64,000 bases of DNA from Lactiplantibacillus paraplantarum. GTDB taxonomy: Bacteria > Bacillota > Bacilli > Lactobacillales > Lactobacillaceae. Within the stretch, counting starts at the first letter, position 1, and each line of letters starts with the position of its first letter. Position numbers and translations under genes: made by a program. The stretch is from assembly GCF_003641145.1 (NCBI RefSeq), contig NZ_CP032744.1, positions 1,550,001 through 1,614,000 of the forward strand, written 5' to 3'. The notes below the pieces were generated by a model, which saw only the letters and a list, made by a program, of their open reading frames with translations, was not told the DNA's origin and ran no database searches. This document shows, piece after piece, positions 43,431-52,769 of this stretch.

Positions 43431-44366
43431 TCAATCTTGTTCATAATAATATGCATTTAAAGTATATGTTTTAATGGGGGTAATCTGTAATTCATATTTT
43501 TCAACTAAATCAGCTAACTCCTGACCATCGATGAGTGTTACCGTATTATTCCCCTGCATCGCCTTAGCTTTAGCTCGGTTGGTGAAATGACTAGTTGTCA
43601 CAAAGATACCATATTCAGCATTAAAACTATCCATGACGCCCTTAAATTTATCAATTTCAGGCTCGGATACCTGGTCCTGCGTATACCGTTTGCACTGAAT
43701 TGCCACCCGGCTAGTACGAAATTCGTCGGATTTAAAATAACCAAAGCCATCGATACCGTGATCAGCTGAACGTACCACACCACGATTTTTATCAATGGTC
43801 ACACCCATTTTTGAAATCAATGCTCGCGAAAAGTTTTCAAACTTTCCAGGATTGAATTTTTTTAAACATTCAATTAAATCACTCTTCCATTGTGATTCAT
43901 CTGCATCTTGCTGCGACTCTGGATCATCGATTACGACCAGGTCTTCATCCCTATCTGCCAACTTGTCATCAGCTTCCTGCATTGCTGTTAATTTCCGGTG
44001 TGCTCTTTCACGTGTCTTTTGATTCCAATAGTTCGTAACTAGTTGGTTTTGTTCAGAGGTCGGATAATGTGATAATGAATCAGTTCTGCCAATACTTGTC
44101 AGCGAAACTTCCTTTCCCCATTCTATAGAACTAATATAACCAACTGTAAGTAGATTTTTTAACCCAAAGTTGAAATCGTATAGGAAGGGATTATACGATC
44201 GTCCGGTCCGTGCACTGACTTTAGTATCATAGACATCCTCATACTTCAGATTAGCATATTCATTTGCAGCAATTGTCTGGCGGATTATTTTTCGTGAGGC
44301 TGTTCCGCCAAGTTCCCGCAGTGCTAAAACAATTGCCTTCTCTACATTCCAACGCTTATAACTCAT
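43431..44366 (-). CDS. mrr: Mrr-type restriction endonuclease
   Basis: A 311-residue protein with an N-terminal winged-helix Mrr_N domain (residues about 1-95) and a C-terminal PD-(D/E)xK nuclease domain: Asp in DHGIDGFGYF, then AIQCKRYTQDQV with the Q-x-K catalytic pair, near residues 210-240. Mrr proteins cut methylated or foreign DNA (type IV restriction). An acidic linker with an Asp-rich stretch joins the domains. No methyltransferase gene is next to it, as expected for type IV. The ATG at 44366 lacks a good ribosome binding site; a TTG four codons earlier is possible. Confidence 0.85.
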   Translation of the reverse strand: MSYKRWNVEKAIVLALRELGGTASRKIIRQTIAANEYANLKYEDVYDTKVSARTGRSYNPFLYDFNFGLKNLLTVGYISSIEWGKEVSLTSIGRTDSLSHYPTSEQNQLVTNYWNQKTRERAHRKLTAMQEADDKLADRDEDLVVIDDPESQQDADESQWKSDLIECLKKFNPGKFENFSRALISKMGVTIDKNRGVVRSADHGIDGFGYFKSDEFRTSRVAIQCKRYTQDQVSEPEIDKFKGVMDSFNAEYGIFVTTSHFTNRAKAKAMQGNNTVTLIDGQELADLVEKYELQITPIKTYTLNAYYYEQD

Positions 44367-44504
44367 TTCAAATGCCAACTTTCAAATTTAATACCAACTA
44401 TTTTTTGACACGGCAAACTGTCAATATTCGGCTTCCAAATTTATTCTATCATGTTTGAATTAGGCTTGCGCTGATTACTGTATCATCTAACCAGCTAAAG
44501 TCAC

Positions 44505-44537
44505 GAAAAAACGGCATTCAACTCGAATGTCGTTTTT
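44505..44537 (-). terminator. Terminator of the reductase-flavoprotein operon
   Basis: AAAAACGGCATTC and GAATGTCGTTTTT pair with one G·T and a 5-base loop, with T runs on both sides, 13 bases after the stop. Confidence 0.8.
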
Positions 44538-44549
44538 GTCTTGCCGTGA

Positions 44550-45248
44550 CTACTCGTTTGTTTCAACATCCAATACATGTTTACCCGCCAGCGCACGGCC
44601 AAAATCAGTTTCATCAAAATGATCAATGATTTGCTGAAGCGCGGTCGCACTTAAACTGGATCCAAATAACGGACTGCCGGGCTCAGTCATAATACCATTC
44701 GCCAGTCGGGGATAGCTAATGGGATCAAACCCAAGCGTCTCCACAAAGTGGGCCACAGTTGCTACGGCTTGGGGCTCATCACCAGCTACCAATAGGGCCT
44801 TCCGCGCCGGATCGCCATTAGGTCTGGCGTCTTCTTGCAGATTATGATAACCCATATGATTCAATGTTTTAACCAGATGGCTCCCTTTGAAGTATTGCTG
44901 GACTTGTTCGCTGGAGGACGTCTGGGGATCCAGAACTTCTTCCCGTACCCCGTCTGTTTCCCACCAATAATTCATAGCGTCAATTACAAGTTTGCCATCA
45001 AGCGCCGTAGCCGGGATTTGCCGGTAACGACTCAGCGGCAATGCTAAAATAATTAACTCACTGTTGGCGATGACATCCTGATTTTCCGACGCAATTGCAC
45101 CCGGAACCAGTGTTTGAATCGTTAGTTCAATTTTGCTTACTTTGCCAGAGCCTGAAATGCGAACGTTATAACCGGCCGCCAATGCAAGTTCTGCTAAGAC
45201 AATGCCAACTTTACCGGCGCCGAGAATCCCAACGTTTTTGATTGTCAT
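44550..45248 (-). CDS. NADP-binding reductase, F420-oxidoreductase family
   Basis: A 232-residue protein with an N-terminal Rossmann fold (VGILGAGKVGIVLAELALAAG, residues 6-26) like NADPH:F420 oxidoreductases and the related dimetal/ferric reductases. KTLNHMGYH and LVAGDEPQAV are in the region typical for the family. F420 is not known from lactobacilli, so the partner is probably a flavin or another electron carrier. The start overlaps the end of the luciferase-like gene by 4 bases (ATGA), which suggests they act together. Confidence 0.8.
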   Translation of the reverse strand: MTIKNVGILGAGKVGIVLAELALAAGYNVRISGSGKVSKIELTIQTLVPGAIASENQDVIANSELIILALPLSRYRQIPATALDGKLVIDAMNYWWETDGVREEVLDPQTSSSEQVQQYFKGSHLVKTLNHMGYHNLQEDARPNGDPARKALLVAGDEPQAVATVAHFVETLGFDPISYPRLANGIMTEPGSPLFGSSLSATALQQIIDHFDETDFGRALAGKHVLDVETNE

Positions 45249-46303
45249 TTAGTCGTCACCTGCTTCGCTTGTAAAATAGCTTTAACTTGTGGAATCACCT
45301 GTGTCGCATACAACTCAATCATTCGTTCACGTTGAGCCGCCGTTTGATTACCGGCCCCGTATACTAAGTCAAAGCGCCCCAGCCCCAGTGTTTCAATCGT
45401 CGTCACGATCCGTTGGGCAACCACGCTCGGCGTCCCAACATAAAACGACCCATACTTTGTTTCACGATCAAACTGCTCATGACTCATTGGCGCCCAGCCC
45501 CGAGTCAATCCAATGCGATCAAAATTAGCTTTGATATTTTGATAAGCCACCGTCAAGGCCTCATCCTGATCATCCGCAATGAATCCATGTGAATGCACCG
45601 CAATCGGATAAGCTGGCTGATTGAATTTTTTAGCGGCTTCATGATACAGTTTGATATACGGTTTAAATCGGTCCGCCCGACCACCGATGATTGCAATGAT
45701 GACTTTATAGCCAATCTTAGCCGCGCGAATAATTGATTCTGGTGAACCACCAATCCCGATGTAAGTCTCAAGTTCACCAGTAGCCGTCTTTGGATACACG
45801 TCTTGATTCGTTAACGGGGCCCGAAACTTACCCGACCAAGTCACTGGTTTTTCCGTTCGCAGTTGGTCATATAGTGCGAGTTTTTCGTTAAATAGGTCAT
45901 CATAATCCGTCAGATCATAGCCAAATAACGGGAACGATTCGGTAAACGATCCCCGTCCTAACATCACTTGGGCGCGCCCATTAGACAGACCGTCTAACGT
46001 TGCAAACCGTTCATAAACCCGAACCGGGTCATCGGAACTCAGCACCGTTACTGCTGACGCTAATTTGATGTGCTGGGTCACGGCAGCGGTGGCTGCCAAC
46101 ACCGTTTCCGGACTTGAGACGCTGTAGTCTGGTCGGTGATGTTCACCAATTCCAAAAATATCCAGCCCATACTGATCCGCTAACTGACCTTCGCGCACGA
46201 TTTGGCGCAATGACTCGCCCGCCGACTGTAAACTACCATCCGCGTTCGCCACAATATCCCCAAATGTTTCTAACCCAAATTCTAGTTGATTAACATCAAT
46301 CAT
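45245..46303 (-). CDS. Luciferase-like (LLM) flavin-dependent oxidoreductase
   Basis: A 352-residue TIM-barrel flavoprotein of the bacterial luciferase superfamily. Features include LEFGLETFGDI at the start, FGIGEHHRPDYSVSSP, the LASAVTVLSSDDPVRVYE segment and YIGIGGSPESIIRAAKIGY near the flavin site. These enzymes oxidise substrates with O2 and reduced FMN or reduce them with a flavin. The open frame reaches back to 46414, but GGGGG lies 8 bases before the ATG at 46303, where homology begins. The next gene overlaps by 4 bases and may recycle its flavin. Confidence 0.88.
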   Translation of the reverse strand: MIDVNQLEFGLETFGDIVANADGSLQSAGESLRQIVREGQLADQYGLDIFGIGEHHRPDYSVSSPETVLAATAAVTQHIKLASAVTVLSSDDPVRVYERFATLDGLSNGRAQVMLGRGSFTESFPLFGYDLTDYDDLFNEKLALYDQLRTEKPVTWSGKFRAPLTNQDVYPKTATGELETYIGIGGSPESIIRAAKIGYKVIIAIIGGRADRFKPYIKLYHEAAKKFNQPAYPIAVHSHGFIADDQDEALTVAYQNIKANFDRIGLTRGWAPMSHEQFDRETKYGSFYVGTPSVVAQRIVTTIETLGLGRFDLVYGAGNQTAAQRERMIELYATQVIPQVKAILQAKQVTTK

Positions 46304-46492
46304 TTTAATGGCCCCCATTACTTTCGTTTTGCTTACTTTTAGTAAGTGATTGATGTTAATATAACGTATTCGCGCTTTAAATGCAACTGATAGGTACAGC
46401 TTGCTAGTCATCAATCATGATTAAAATAACCTGCTAATTAGATGGGTGCCGATCCGGTAGTCATTCACTGATACAACCATCGGCGGCAGACT

Positions 46493-46521
46493 AAAAAGAG
46501 GTATTCAATTAGAATACCTCT
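46493..46521 (-). terminator. Terminator of the DHA2 transporter gene
   Basis: A perfect 10-bp stem AGAGGTATTC/GAATACCTCT with loop AATTA, ending on the minus strand in TTTTTAG. Confidence 0.8.
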
Positions 46522-46588
46522 CCATAACTCATCTATAAGTTGATGCGCACAAATAATAATTGCAATACCCCAGCTTAAAACGCAATGC

Positions 46589-48064
46589 CTAGGCTCGTAA
46601 CTGCCGCTGCGTCTCATGACGTTGTGCCCATAAGTTGATCACTAAAGCGACAATCATTAATCCGAACGCCACAATCATGATATTTTGTAGTCCTGTGTGT
46701 AAGATACCGCGCATCATCGGCACTAGGTGCGCTGGCAACTGGCCCGCCCGACTAGCATCACTCAACTGATTCATCATCGCCATGGTGATTTTACCATCCG
46801 ATTGTGCCACCCCACTGGTCAACGCTTGGTTCATGATTAGCCCAAAGATAGCCGTGGTAAACGTCTGGCTGAGCATCCGAATCAAATAACTAAACGAGGT
46901 CGCCACTGGGATATCACGTTGATCAGCGTCCACTTGCACTTTAACTTGTAATTCATTAAAACAAGCTCCGTTACCCCAGCCCTCAAAGAAACCTGCGAGT
47001 AATAAGACCCAGTATGGGAGTTTGACACCACCAATCATTAACGGCACAAAGGTCAAGGTCAAAATGATAATATTGAGTGTCAAGACCCGGTGCGGTGTTA
47101 AGTGCCGACGTAACCAAGGAACTGATTCACTACCACCAAAGTTAGCGAACGCACTCGGAATCTGCGTGGCACCACCAATTAATGCCGACGTCCCTAATAA
47201 GCCTTGCGCCCACATTGGACTATAAGTCAAGAAGGCCACAAAAGCGCCCCAAATGAGCACGAACAGTCCAAAATCGATAACTAACGCTGGATTCTTAAAC
47301 AACCGGCCGGGAATAACTGGGTCCACCGCCTGCCGTTCAACCACGGTCAAGCTTCCTAGCATGATCAAGGCGACGATAATCACAATCGCAACGATCCACA
47401 GCGACACCATGCCAATCAATTCGATCCCGCCAAGTAAGCTGATGATGCCGATCGCCATCAAGGCTGCTCCGGCACGGTCCATTGGTTTTAGATTATGTGG
47501 CCGCTTCGGTTCCTGATAAAAGATCTGTAGCAACACGGCCGATAAAATCCCAATCGGCACGTTCAAGTAAAAGATCCAGTGCCAAGACCACACATCGACA
47601 ATCACACCACCGACCATGGGGCCAATAATCGTTGCCATACTAAAGCAAGCTGAGACTAGTCCTAGTGCCCGCATTCGGTCACGCGGATTCTTAAAAATAT
47701 CCGCATACATGATGTAAGGTAAGGAAATCATCCCCCCGTTGCCAAGACCCGCAATCCCCCGAGCAATAATCAAAAACCAGATATTGGGTGCTAATCCTTG
47801 TAGTAAGGAGCCGACAATAAAGAGTGCCGTCGTCATTTGATAAGCCCGCTTATTACCAAAGCGCTCACCCATTTTTGACCAGATCAAGGTTGAAACTGCC
47901 GTTCCTAGTAAGAAAACGGCCACGATCCACGCCATTAACCGTAGACCGTGTAAATCCGCAATAATTGCTGGTAGCGCCGTATTCACATTCGTACTATCGA
48001 TACCAGCCATAACGTTCGATAGCAACAGGGCGCCCTGAACAAAATAAATGGCCCGTCGATTCAC
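46589..48064 (-). CDS. MFS drug:H+ antiporter, DHA2 (14-TM) family
   Basis: A 491-residue transporter with about 14 hydrophobic segments. DHA2 features are visible: LLLSNVMAGIDSTNVNTALPAI in TM1, WSKMGERFGNKRAY (motif A), IARGIAGLGNGGMISLPYIM (motif B region) and SACFSMATIIGPMVGGVIVDVWSWHWIFYLNVPIG, the antiporter motif C. It should expel toxic compounds by proton antiport; the substrate is not predictable. The start is GTG at 48064 with AGAAAGAAG upstream; it may be controlled from the 366-base upstream gap, where I saw no regulator gene. Confidence 0.88.
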   Translation of the reverse strand: MNRRAIYFVQGALLLSNVMAGIDSTNVNTALPAIIADLHGLRLMAWIVAVFLLGTAVSTLIWSKMGERFGNKRAYQMTTALFIVGSLLQGLAPNIWFLIIARGIAGLGNGGMISLPYIMYADIFKNPRDRMRALGLVSACFSMATIIGPMVGGVIVDVWSWHWIFYLNVPIGILSAVLLQIFYQEPKRPHNLKPMDRAGAALMAIGIISLLGGIELIGMVSLWIVAIVIIVALIMLGSLTVVERQAVDPVIPGRLFKNPALVIDFGLFVLIWGAFVAFLTYSPMWAQGLLGTSALIGGATQIPSAFANFGGSESVPWLRRHLTPHRVLTLNIIILTLTFVPLMIGGVKLPYWVLLLAGFFEGWGNGACFNELQVKVQVDADQRDIPVATSFSYLIRMLSQTFTTAIFGLIMNQALTSGVAQSDGKITMAMMNQLSDASRAGQLPAHLVPMMRGILHTGLQNIMIVAFGLMIVALVINLWAQRHETQRQLRA

Positions 48065-48349
48065 AACAAAACTTCTTTCTATAATTGCTAAACATCTCGT
48101 CAGTCGTTCAGCTAAAAGTTACCTCAATCCAACCCGTTGAAATTCACTATTTCATACTGATCAATTAACGCACAATTTCTAGTATACCGCTTTACCCCCA
48201 CCAAAAGGCAAGTTCCAAAACACAATTTAAAGTTAGTGACCATCCCAAGATTAAGATAGTACTGGAATTCTTTCAATCAACATCCAACCATCAAACAACA
48301 ACGTCTACTTGCATGTGATAATTTGGCTGACTTAAGTCAAGTGACCGTA
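48065..48349. other. Spacer upstream of the DHA2 transporter, no gene
   Basis: About 285 bases with no open frame of note. On the minus strand TTGCCT and TATACT occur with a 19-base spacer near 48183-48213, a spacing used by MerR-type promoters, but no MerR gene is near. Nothing else stands out. Confidence 0.3.
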
Positions 48350-48401
48350 AAAGACAATTCGACAGCAACTGTGCGATGCATAACACAATTGCTGTCGAAT
48401 T
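48350..48401 (-). terminator. Terminator of the aldo/keto reductase operon
   Basis: AATTCGACAGCAA and TTGCTGTCGAATT form a perfect 13-bp stem with a 20-base loop; on the minus strand GTCTTTT follows. Confidence 0.7.
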
Positions 48402-48430
48402 AGTTTTATGGCCATTTTAAAGTTAACTCG

Positions 48431-49384
48431 TTAATTCATTGCGTCTTCCCACGCCGCCTGCGGATTGATACCAGTCTTAGTTGCAAGCCTTTCTAAAGTT
48501 TCAATATCAGTAGTAGACAACTGCAACTGGCTGGCCTTAACTTCATCGGCAACATACTTTTCCTTAGTCACACCAACAATTGGAATGGTTCCCTTCTGCA
48601 TCGCGTAAGCCGTGGCAATTTCAGCAACTGACGCATCCTGAACAGTACCAATTTGTTTCATAGCGGCAGTTAAGTCTTCAAGTTGTGGTAAAACTTTGTT
48701 ATATGTTTCCGCGCGTTGACTCCCTGCAGGTAATGGGTGCTGGGCATCATACTTTCCAGACAAGGCCCCCTGTTCAAGCACCATGTATGCGAAAAAATTG
48801 ATATCGTGTTCACGACAGTAATCAAGTAAGCCCGCTTCTTCCGATGAACGATAGAGTAAACTATAATGATTCTGAACAGCGGATGCTTGAAGCCCTTCAG
48901 CCCCAAGAATTTCATTGACCCGCTTTAGTTGGGCTAAATTGTGATTCGATACACCAACGCGCTTAACTTGACCATTTTTAACTAATGGAATTAATTGCGG
49001 GGTCCATTTTTCAATGTCCGCCGGATTGTGAATCCAATAAATATCGATGTAATCTGTGTTTAACCGTTGTAAACTTCCCGCCAACATTGCGGCAACTGCA
49101 CGTTCACCACTAGCCATTTGCGGGGTAAACTTGGTCGATAATAAATAGTCTTGCCGTTGATAGGGCTTTAATAGATCACCCAAGATTTGTTCCGAAGCAC
49201 CCACCCCATAAGCATAAGCCGTGTCAAATAAGTTCAGTCCTTGCCGCATGGCACTTTCAACAACCGGCTTTAAGTCATCTCCAAATAAATGGTTTCCAAA
49301 AACCTGGTCGCCACCAGCCATTCCCGCTCCCCAAGACCAAGTTCCTAGTGCAACAGCTGGTAACGTTTCATTTAATTGTGGCAT
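48431..49384 (-). CDS. Aldo/keto reductase
   Basis: A 317-residue NADPH-dependent TIM-barrel oxidoreductase. AKR features: LFDTAYAYGVGASEQILGDLL with the catalytic Asp and Tyr, YLLSTKF with the Lys, and YIDIYWIHNP with the His. The C-terminal IPIVGVTKEKYV binds the cofactor. The start at 49384 (MPQLNETL) has AAAGGG in front; eight codons upstream are also open. It lies 27 bases after an ABM-domain gene. The substrate is unknown; AKRs of this group reduce aldehydes and ketones. Confidence 0.88.
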   Translation of the reverse strand: MPQLNETLPAVALGTWSWGAGMAGGDQVFGNHLFGDDLKPVVESAMRQGLNLFDTAYAYGVGASEQILGDLLKPYQRQDYLLSTKFTPQMASGERAVAAMLAGSLQRLNTDYIDIYWIHNPADIEKWTPQLIPLVKNGQVKRVGVSNHNLAQLKRVNEILGAEGLQASAVQNHYSLLYRSSEEAGLLDYCREHDINFFAYMVLEQGALSGKYDAQHPLPAGSQRAETYNKVLPQLEDLTAAMKQIGTVQDASVAEIATAYAMQKGTIPIVGVTKEKYVADEVKASQLQLSTTDIETLERLATKTGINPQAAWEDAMN

Positions 49385-49411
49385 TTTATTAATCCCTTTC
49401 GTTTTCAAGTG

Positions 49412-50047
49412 CTAGTCAGACAGATCGGGCTGCATCACCATAGTATCAACGTCCAGAACAGTTTTGATTATGCACTCAGTATACGTCTTTAGCCAAATTA
49501 GCCATTGATCGGAATAATTGGCTAAATCGTGCTGATTGAGATAGGTCAACAAAATTAACCAGTGCGTGGTCTGATCAACAAAAGTGGCAGTATAAAGAGC
49601 TAATTGTTGCTTTCTTACAGCAATTTGGGATGCCAAATCCGTTTCAAATTGTGTATTAAGCTCAGGCGCAATAGTGAAATCCAGTGATAGGACCTGATTA
49701 GTATTGGTTCCACTCACCATCAAGCCGGCTGGCGGGCTCACTATGTGTTGCAAGTGCAACTCATCAATTGATTTTTTAGTAACGACCGTTTGCGCCAATT
49801 GACCATATCGCTTAAACTGGGGCGAATTGGTGTGTATCTGGTAACTCGCTGGGTCGCGATAAAGTTCAAAAATAACGTTATGCGTGCCCACTTGATCAGT
49901 ATGCGTTGCATACATTGCTAACGTCCCTGGTCCAGTTACTAAAGAAGTCGTCATATTATACTGGCCTTCCGCAGCAAACCGTGCTTGGTCAGTCACATTG
50001 ATTTGTAGCTGGTATCGTCGAAATATTAACTGTTGATTTACCGCCAT
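49412..50047 (-). CDS. Antibiotic biosynthesis monooxygenase (ABM) domain protein
   Basis: A 211-residue protein whose first half contains a dimeric alpha-beta barrel ABM domain, recognised by VIFELYRDPASYQIHTNSPQFKRYGQL. The second half lacks this signature but has a similar length and may be a second, diverged barrel. ABM proteins include quinol monooxygenases and haem-degrading enzymes. GGAG is 7 bases before the ATG. It is between a frameshifted acetyltransferase gene (15 bases upstream) and an aldo/keto reductase, all on one strand. Confidence 0.75.
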   Translation of the reverse strand: MAVNQQLIFRRYQLQINVTDQARFAAEGQYNMTTSLVTGPGTLAMYATHTDQVGTHNVIFELYRDPASYQIHTNSPQFKRYGQLAQTVVTKKSIDELHLQHIVSPPAGLMVSGTNTNQVLSLDFTIAPELNTQFETDLASQIAVRKQQLALYTATFVDQTTHWLILLTYLNQHDLANYSDQWLIWLKTYTECIIKTVLDVDTMVMQPDLSD

Positions 50048-50062
50048 CTGAGGCTCCTTTCG

Positions 50063-50655
50063 CTAGTCAAGTGCTGGTAATGACTTAATCCTTTTTGCCG
50101 GGACACCGCCAACGATTTGGTTATCGGGAACATCCGTCACTACCACGGCTCCAGCTGCTATCACAACATTATGTCCAATGTGAACACCACCGATAATCGT
50201 CACATTACCACCAATCCAAACATCATCACCAACCGTGATAGGCGCTGTATGGGTGATTAAATAACGACTCCATCAGACCGAATCCCAAAACGTTTACGGG
50301 CATCAAGGGAATGTTGGCCGCAATAAAATTTAGTATCAGGCGCAATAATGACCCGATTTCCCAACGTAATCCGATTTGAATCCTGAAAATAACAATTGCC
50401 ATTGATAAAGACATCATCACCAACTGAAATATGGTCTCCATAGATTGCTTCAAAATGACCATTGATGGTAACTCGCTGGCCGGCTGCGTGAAATAGCTCA
50501 TGAATCGATCTACTACGGCTTTCAGCATCGGTTTGCGTATTCATTCGTTGGACTAACGTTTTACCCCGAGCCAATAACCGTTGTAACTCAGGGTCACGAT
50601 AGTCGTAGTCTTGTCCTGCTAATAATTTTTCGTGTTCAGTAAGTGTCAAGAACAT
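50063..50655 (-). pseudogene. Maltose/galactoside O-acetyltransferase, frameshifted
   Basis: The first 132 codons encode an N-terminal Maa/LacA acetyltransferase: EKLLAGQDYDYRDPEL, then left-handed beta-helix hexapeptides and [21 protein letters not shown] stop follows shortly, but the -1 frame continues with [21 protein letters not shown], the remaining hexapeptides and [18 protein letters not shown] to a TAG at 50063. Loss of a single base near 50270 (GGAG where GGGAG is expected) explains the break. The rest is intact, so the mutation is recent or a sequencing error. The intact enzyme would acetylate sugars with acetyl-CoA. Confidence 0.85.
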
Positions 50656-50805
50656 CTTCCTTTCTTAAATCCCAATTATTACTTGCAATCAATTGTTCTT
50701 TTGATTCATTAACAAGTTTTAAAAACAAATTCACTAGTTAACGGAACAAATTTTTTAATAATTTGCGCTGCACCATCATTTTCGTCACAGAATATCGGAC
50801 AATTT

Positions 50806-50834
50806 TTTCATTATGAATGCAAAAGTCCTATAAT
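50806..50834 (+). promoter_or_regulatory. Possible promoter of the LysR gene
   Basis: TTTCAT (50806-50811) and a perfect TATAAT (50829-50834) are 17 bases apart, about 40 bases before the LysR ATG. Confidence 0.45.
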
Positions 50835-50875
50835 AAATGTATATTGATACCGAAAACAAATAGTGAGGCTCGAAT

Positions 50876-51760
50876 ATGGAAACACGTATATTAAATTACT
50901 TTCTAACCATTGCACGACTCGGAACGATTTCCGCCGCAGCACGTGAATTACATGTTGCTCAACCGACCTTGAGTCGTCAAATTCAACAGTTAGAATCACA
51001 ATTAGAAGTGCCGCTCTTTACCCGCGAAAAACATCGAATGACATTAACTAAGGCAGGGCTAACCTATCAGCTAAAAGTTCAACAGATCCTAACTGAATTA
51101 AACCAGACGAATCAATTAATCAAGAACATCAATAACGATGCTCTGACTGGTACCATTAATATTGGTTGTGTTGAATCAGCTTTAATGGCTGAACTGGCAC
51201 CACTATTAGTCGCCTTTCACCAGCAAAATCCGAATGTTAATTTTGATTTTTACGACGCTGATGGAACTGCCATTCAAGATCGGTTGGATCAGAACTTATT
51301 AGAAATCGGCTTTGTCTCGACTCCAATCAATGCCGCAAAATATCACGCGCGACGACTACACATTAATGATCGTTGGGGCGTTGCCGTTTCCAAAACAAAT
51401 CACCTCTATCAGCAAAAGTTCGTCCAGATAGCTGATTTGAAAAATCAGTCAGTAATCATCCCCCATCGACAATTGGTCAAAACTGAGCTGAATGCTTGGT
51501 TGTCACCAGCGAACCAGGCCTTGCAAATCGTTGGTGAATATAATCTATTAACCAATGCGACCGCTTTAGCGGCGAATGGTCTGGGTGTTCTCATTTGTAT
51601 TGAAGGGGTGGCCCTTCCAAAAACCAGTCACTTAAAGTTCATCCCATTTCAGCCTGAACACAATCTAGCGCATTTTTTAATTTGGCGCCAAGACGTTCCG
51701 CTTAGTAAACCTGCCCGATCATTGATTGACTTTTTAAAAACGCAACTATTTATTTCGTAA
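50876..51760 (+). CDS. LysR-family transcriptional regulator
   Basis: A 294-residue LTTR beginning METRILNYFLTIARLG, with the helix-turn-helix TISAAARELHVAQPTLSRQIQQLE and an effector-binding C-terminal domain. GAGG is 7 bases before the ATG. It is divergent from the acetyltransferase-ABM-aldo/keto reductase group and convergent with an amidohydrolase gene, so it likely controls the former. The effector is unknown. Confidence 0.86.
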   Translation: METRILNYFLTIARLGTISAAARELHVAQPTLSRQIQQLESQLEVPLFTREKHRMTLTKAGLTYQLKVQQILTELNQTNQLIKNINNDALTGTINIGCVESALMAELAPLLVAFHQQNPNVNFDFYDADGTAIQDRLDQNLLEIGFVSTPINAAKYHARRLHINDRWGVAVSKTNHLYQQKFVQIADLKNQSVIIPHRQLVKTELNAWLSPANQALQIVGEYNLLTNATALAANGLGVLICIEGVALPKTSHLKFIPFQPEHNLAHFLIWRQDVPLSKPARSLIDFLKTQLFIS

Positions 51761-51833
51761 TCCCTACTAAAAATACGGTTTTCACATCCAGAAACTTGTT
51801 CCCGTAATCTTCATAATCCTTAACTTAGCTCAA

Positions 51834-52769
51834 TTATTGATTCAAAAGGCGTAACGCATTAGTGAATTCGATCTGTTGCTTTTCTTGATCACTGATGTGC
51901 ATTTTGGTAATTGCTTTTAAAATCATGGCACTGGCACCGACCGGTAAGCTTCCAAAGGGCGCATCCGTCCCAAATAAAACATGGTCAGCACCGAAAAAAG
52001 CAACGGTCAGGTCTAATGCCAGTGGATTACCTAGGATAGCTGTATCGACAAAGAACTTATGAAAATCGCGAGCTTGTTGCGGTGTCAGAATGGCATTGAT
52101 CCGACCCGCAAAGAATGGTACCATCCCACCAGCATGATGAACGATAACTTTTAGTTGTGGATAGCGCTGAAAAACACCCTTCAAAACTAGTTGTTGCATC
52201 GCCTGGGTTAATTCATATTCCCAACTAAAAACAATATTATTATCTGGTTTACGAGTATCAAAAATTGGATGTAACCAAATCGGTAACGCTAACGTCGATG
52301 CCATCGCGAACAAGGGTTCATAGTCAATAGTCGCAATACTTTTCCCTAAAGCCCGGGTAAAAAGCTGAATACCAAGTAGCTTAGGATTCCCCATTACCTG
52401 TTCAGTCATAATCTTTAATGCGCCAGCAAGATTATTCATTGGCACCATGGCAACTGCCCCAATAAATTGATTGGGATTTTGTGCAGCCATCGCCGCTAAC
52501 TCTTCATTAGCAGCCCAACAAAGTGCCAACGCTTGCTCAGAATCAACATAATCTTCAGGGTTCAGGTTAACCATACTAATTACCTGCCGCGTAGCTACAA
52601 TCTGTTTTGCTTGGCGATACTTGAGATCAAGTAAAGCCTGGTTATTGATATACGCAGCCTGGTCAGGAATAGTATGGTCAATCGTTAACATCCGTTGATA
52701 AAATTGGGGTGCTAGTACGTGGGCAAAAATATCAATTGGAACATTTTCAGTTATCAAATTATTAATCAC
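51834..52769 (-). CDS. Amidohydrolase family protein (ACMSD-like TIM barrel)
   Basis: A 311-residue metal-dependent hydrolase or decarboxylase of the amidohydrolase_2 family. IDIFAHVLAPQFYQ near the start stands where related proteins have a D-x-H-x-H or D-x-x-x-H metal motif; later metal ligands are His in PIWLHPIF, HHAGG near residue 210, and Asp in LFGTDAPFG. Members act on aromatic or lactone-type acids, e.g. ACMS decarboxylases. The start is a GTG with AGAAAG too close to it, so the true start is unsure. No operon partner. Confidence 0.82.
   Translation of the reverse strand: MINNLITENVPIDIFAHVLAPQFYQRMLTIDHTIPDQAAYINNQALLDLKYRQAKQIVATRQVISMVNLNPEDYVDSEQALALCWAANEELAAMAAQNPNQFIGAVAMVPMNNLAGALKIMTEQVMGNPKLLGIQLFTRALGKSIATIDYEPLFAMASTLALPIWLHPIFDTRKPDNNIVFSWEYELTQAMQQLVLKGVFQRYPQLKVIVHHAGGMVPFFAGRINAILTPQQARDFHKFFVDTAILGNPLALDLTVAFFGADHVLFGTDAPFGSLPVGASAMILKAITKMHISDQEKQQIEFTNALRLLNQ

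Noticed and set aside
50226-50528. 100-codon frame overlapping the acetyltransferase
   Set aside because: It is an out-of-frame reading of the same gene; the product reads correctly in the two frames joined at the frameshift.
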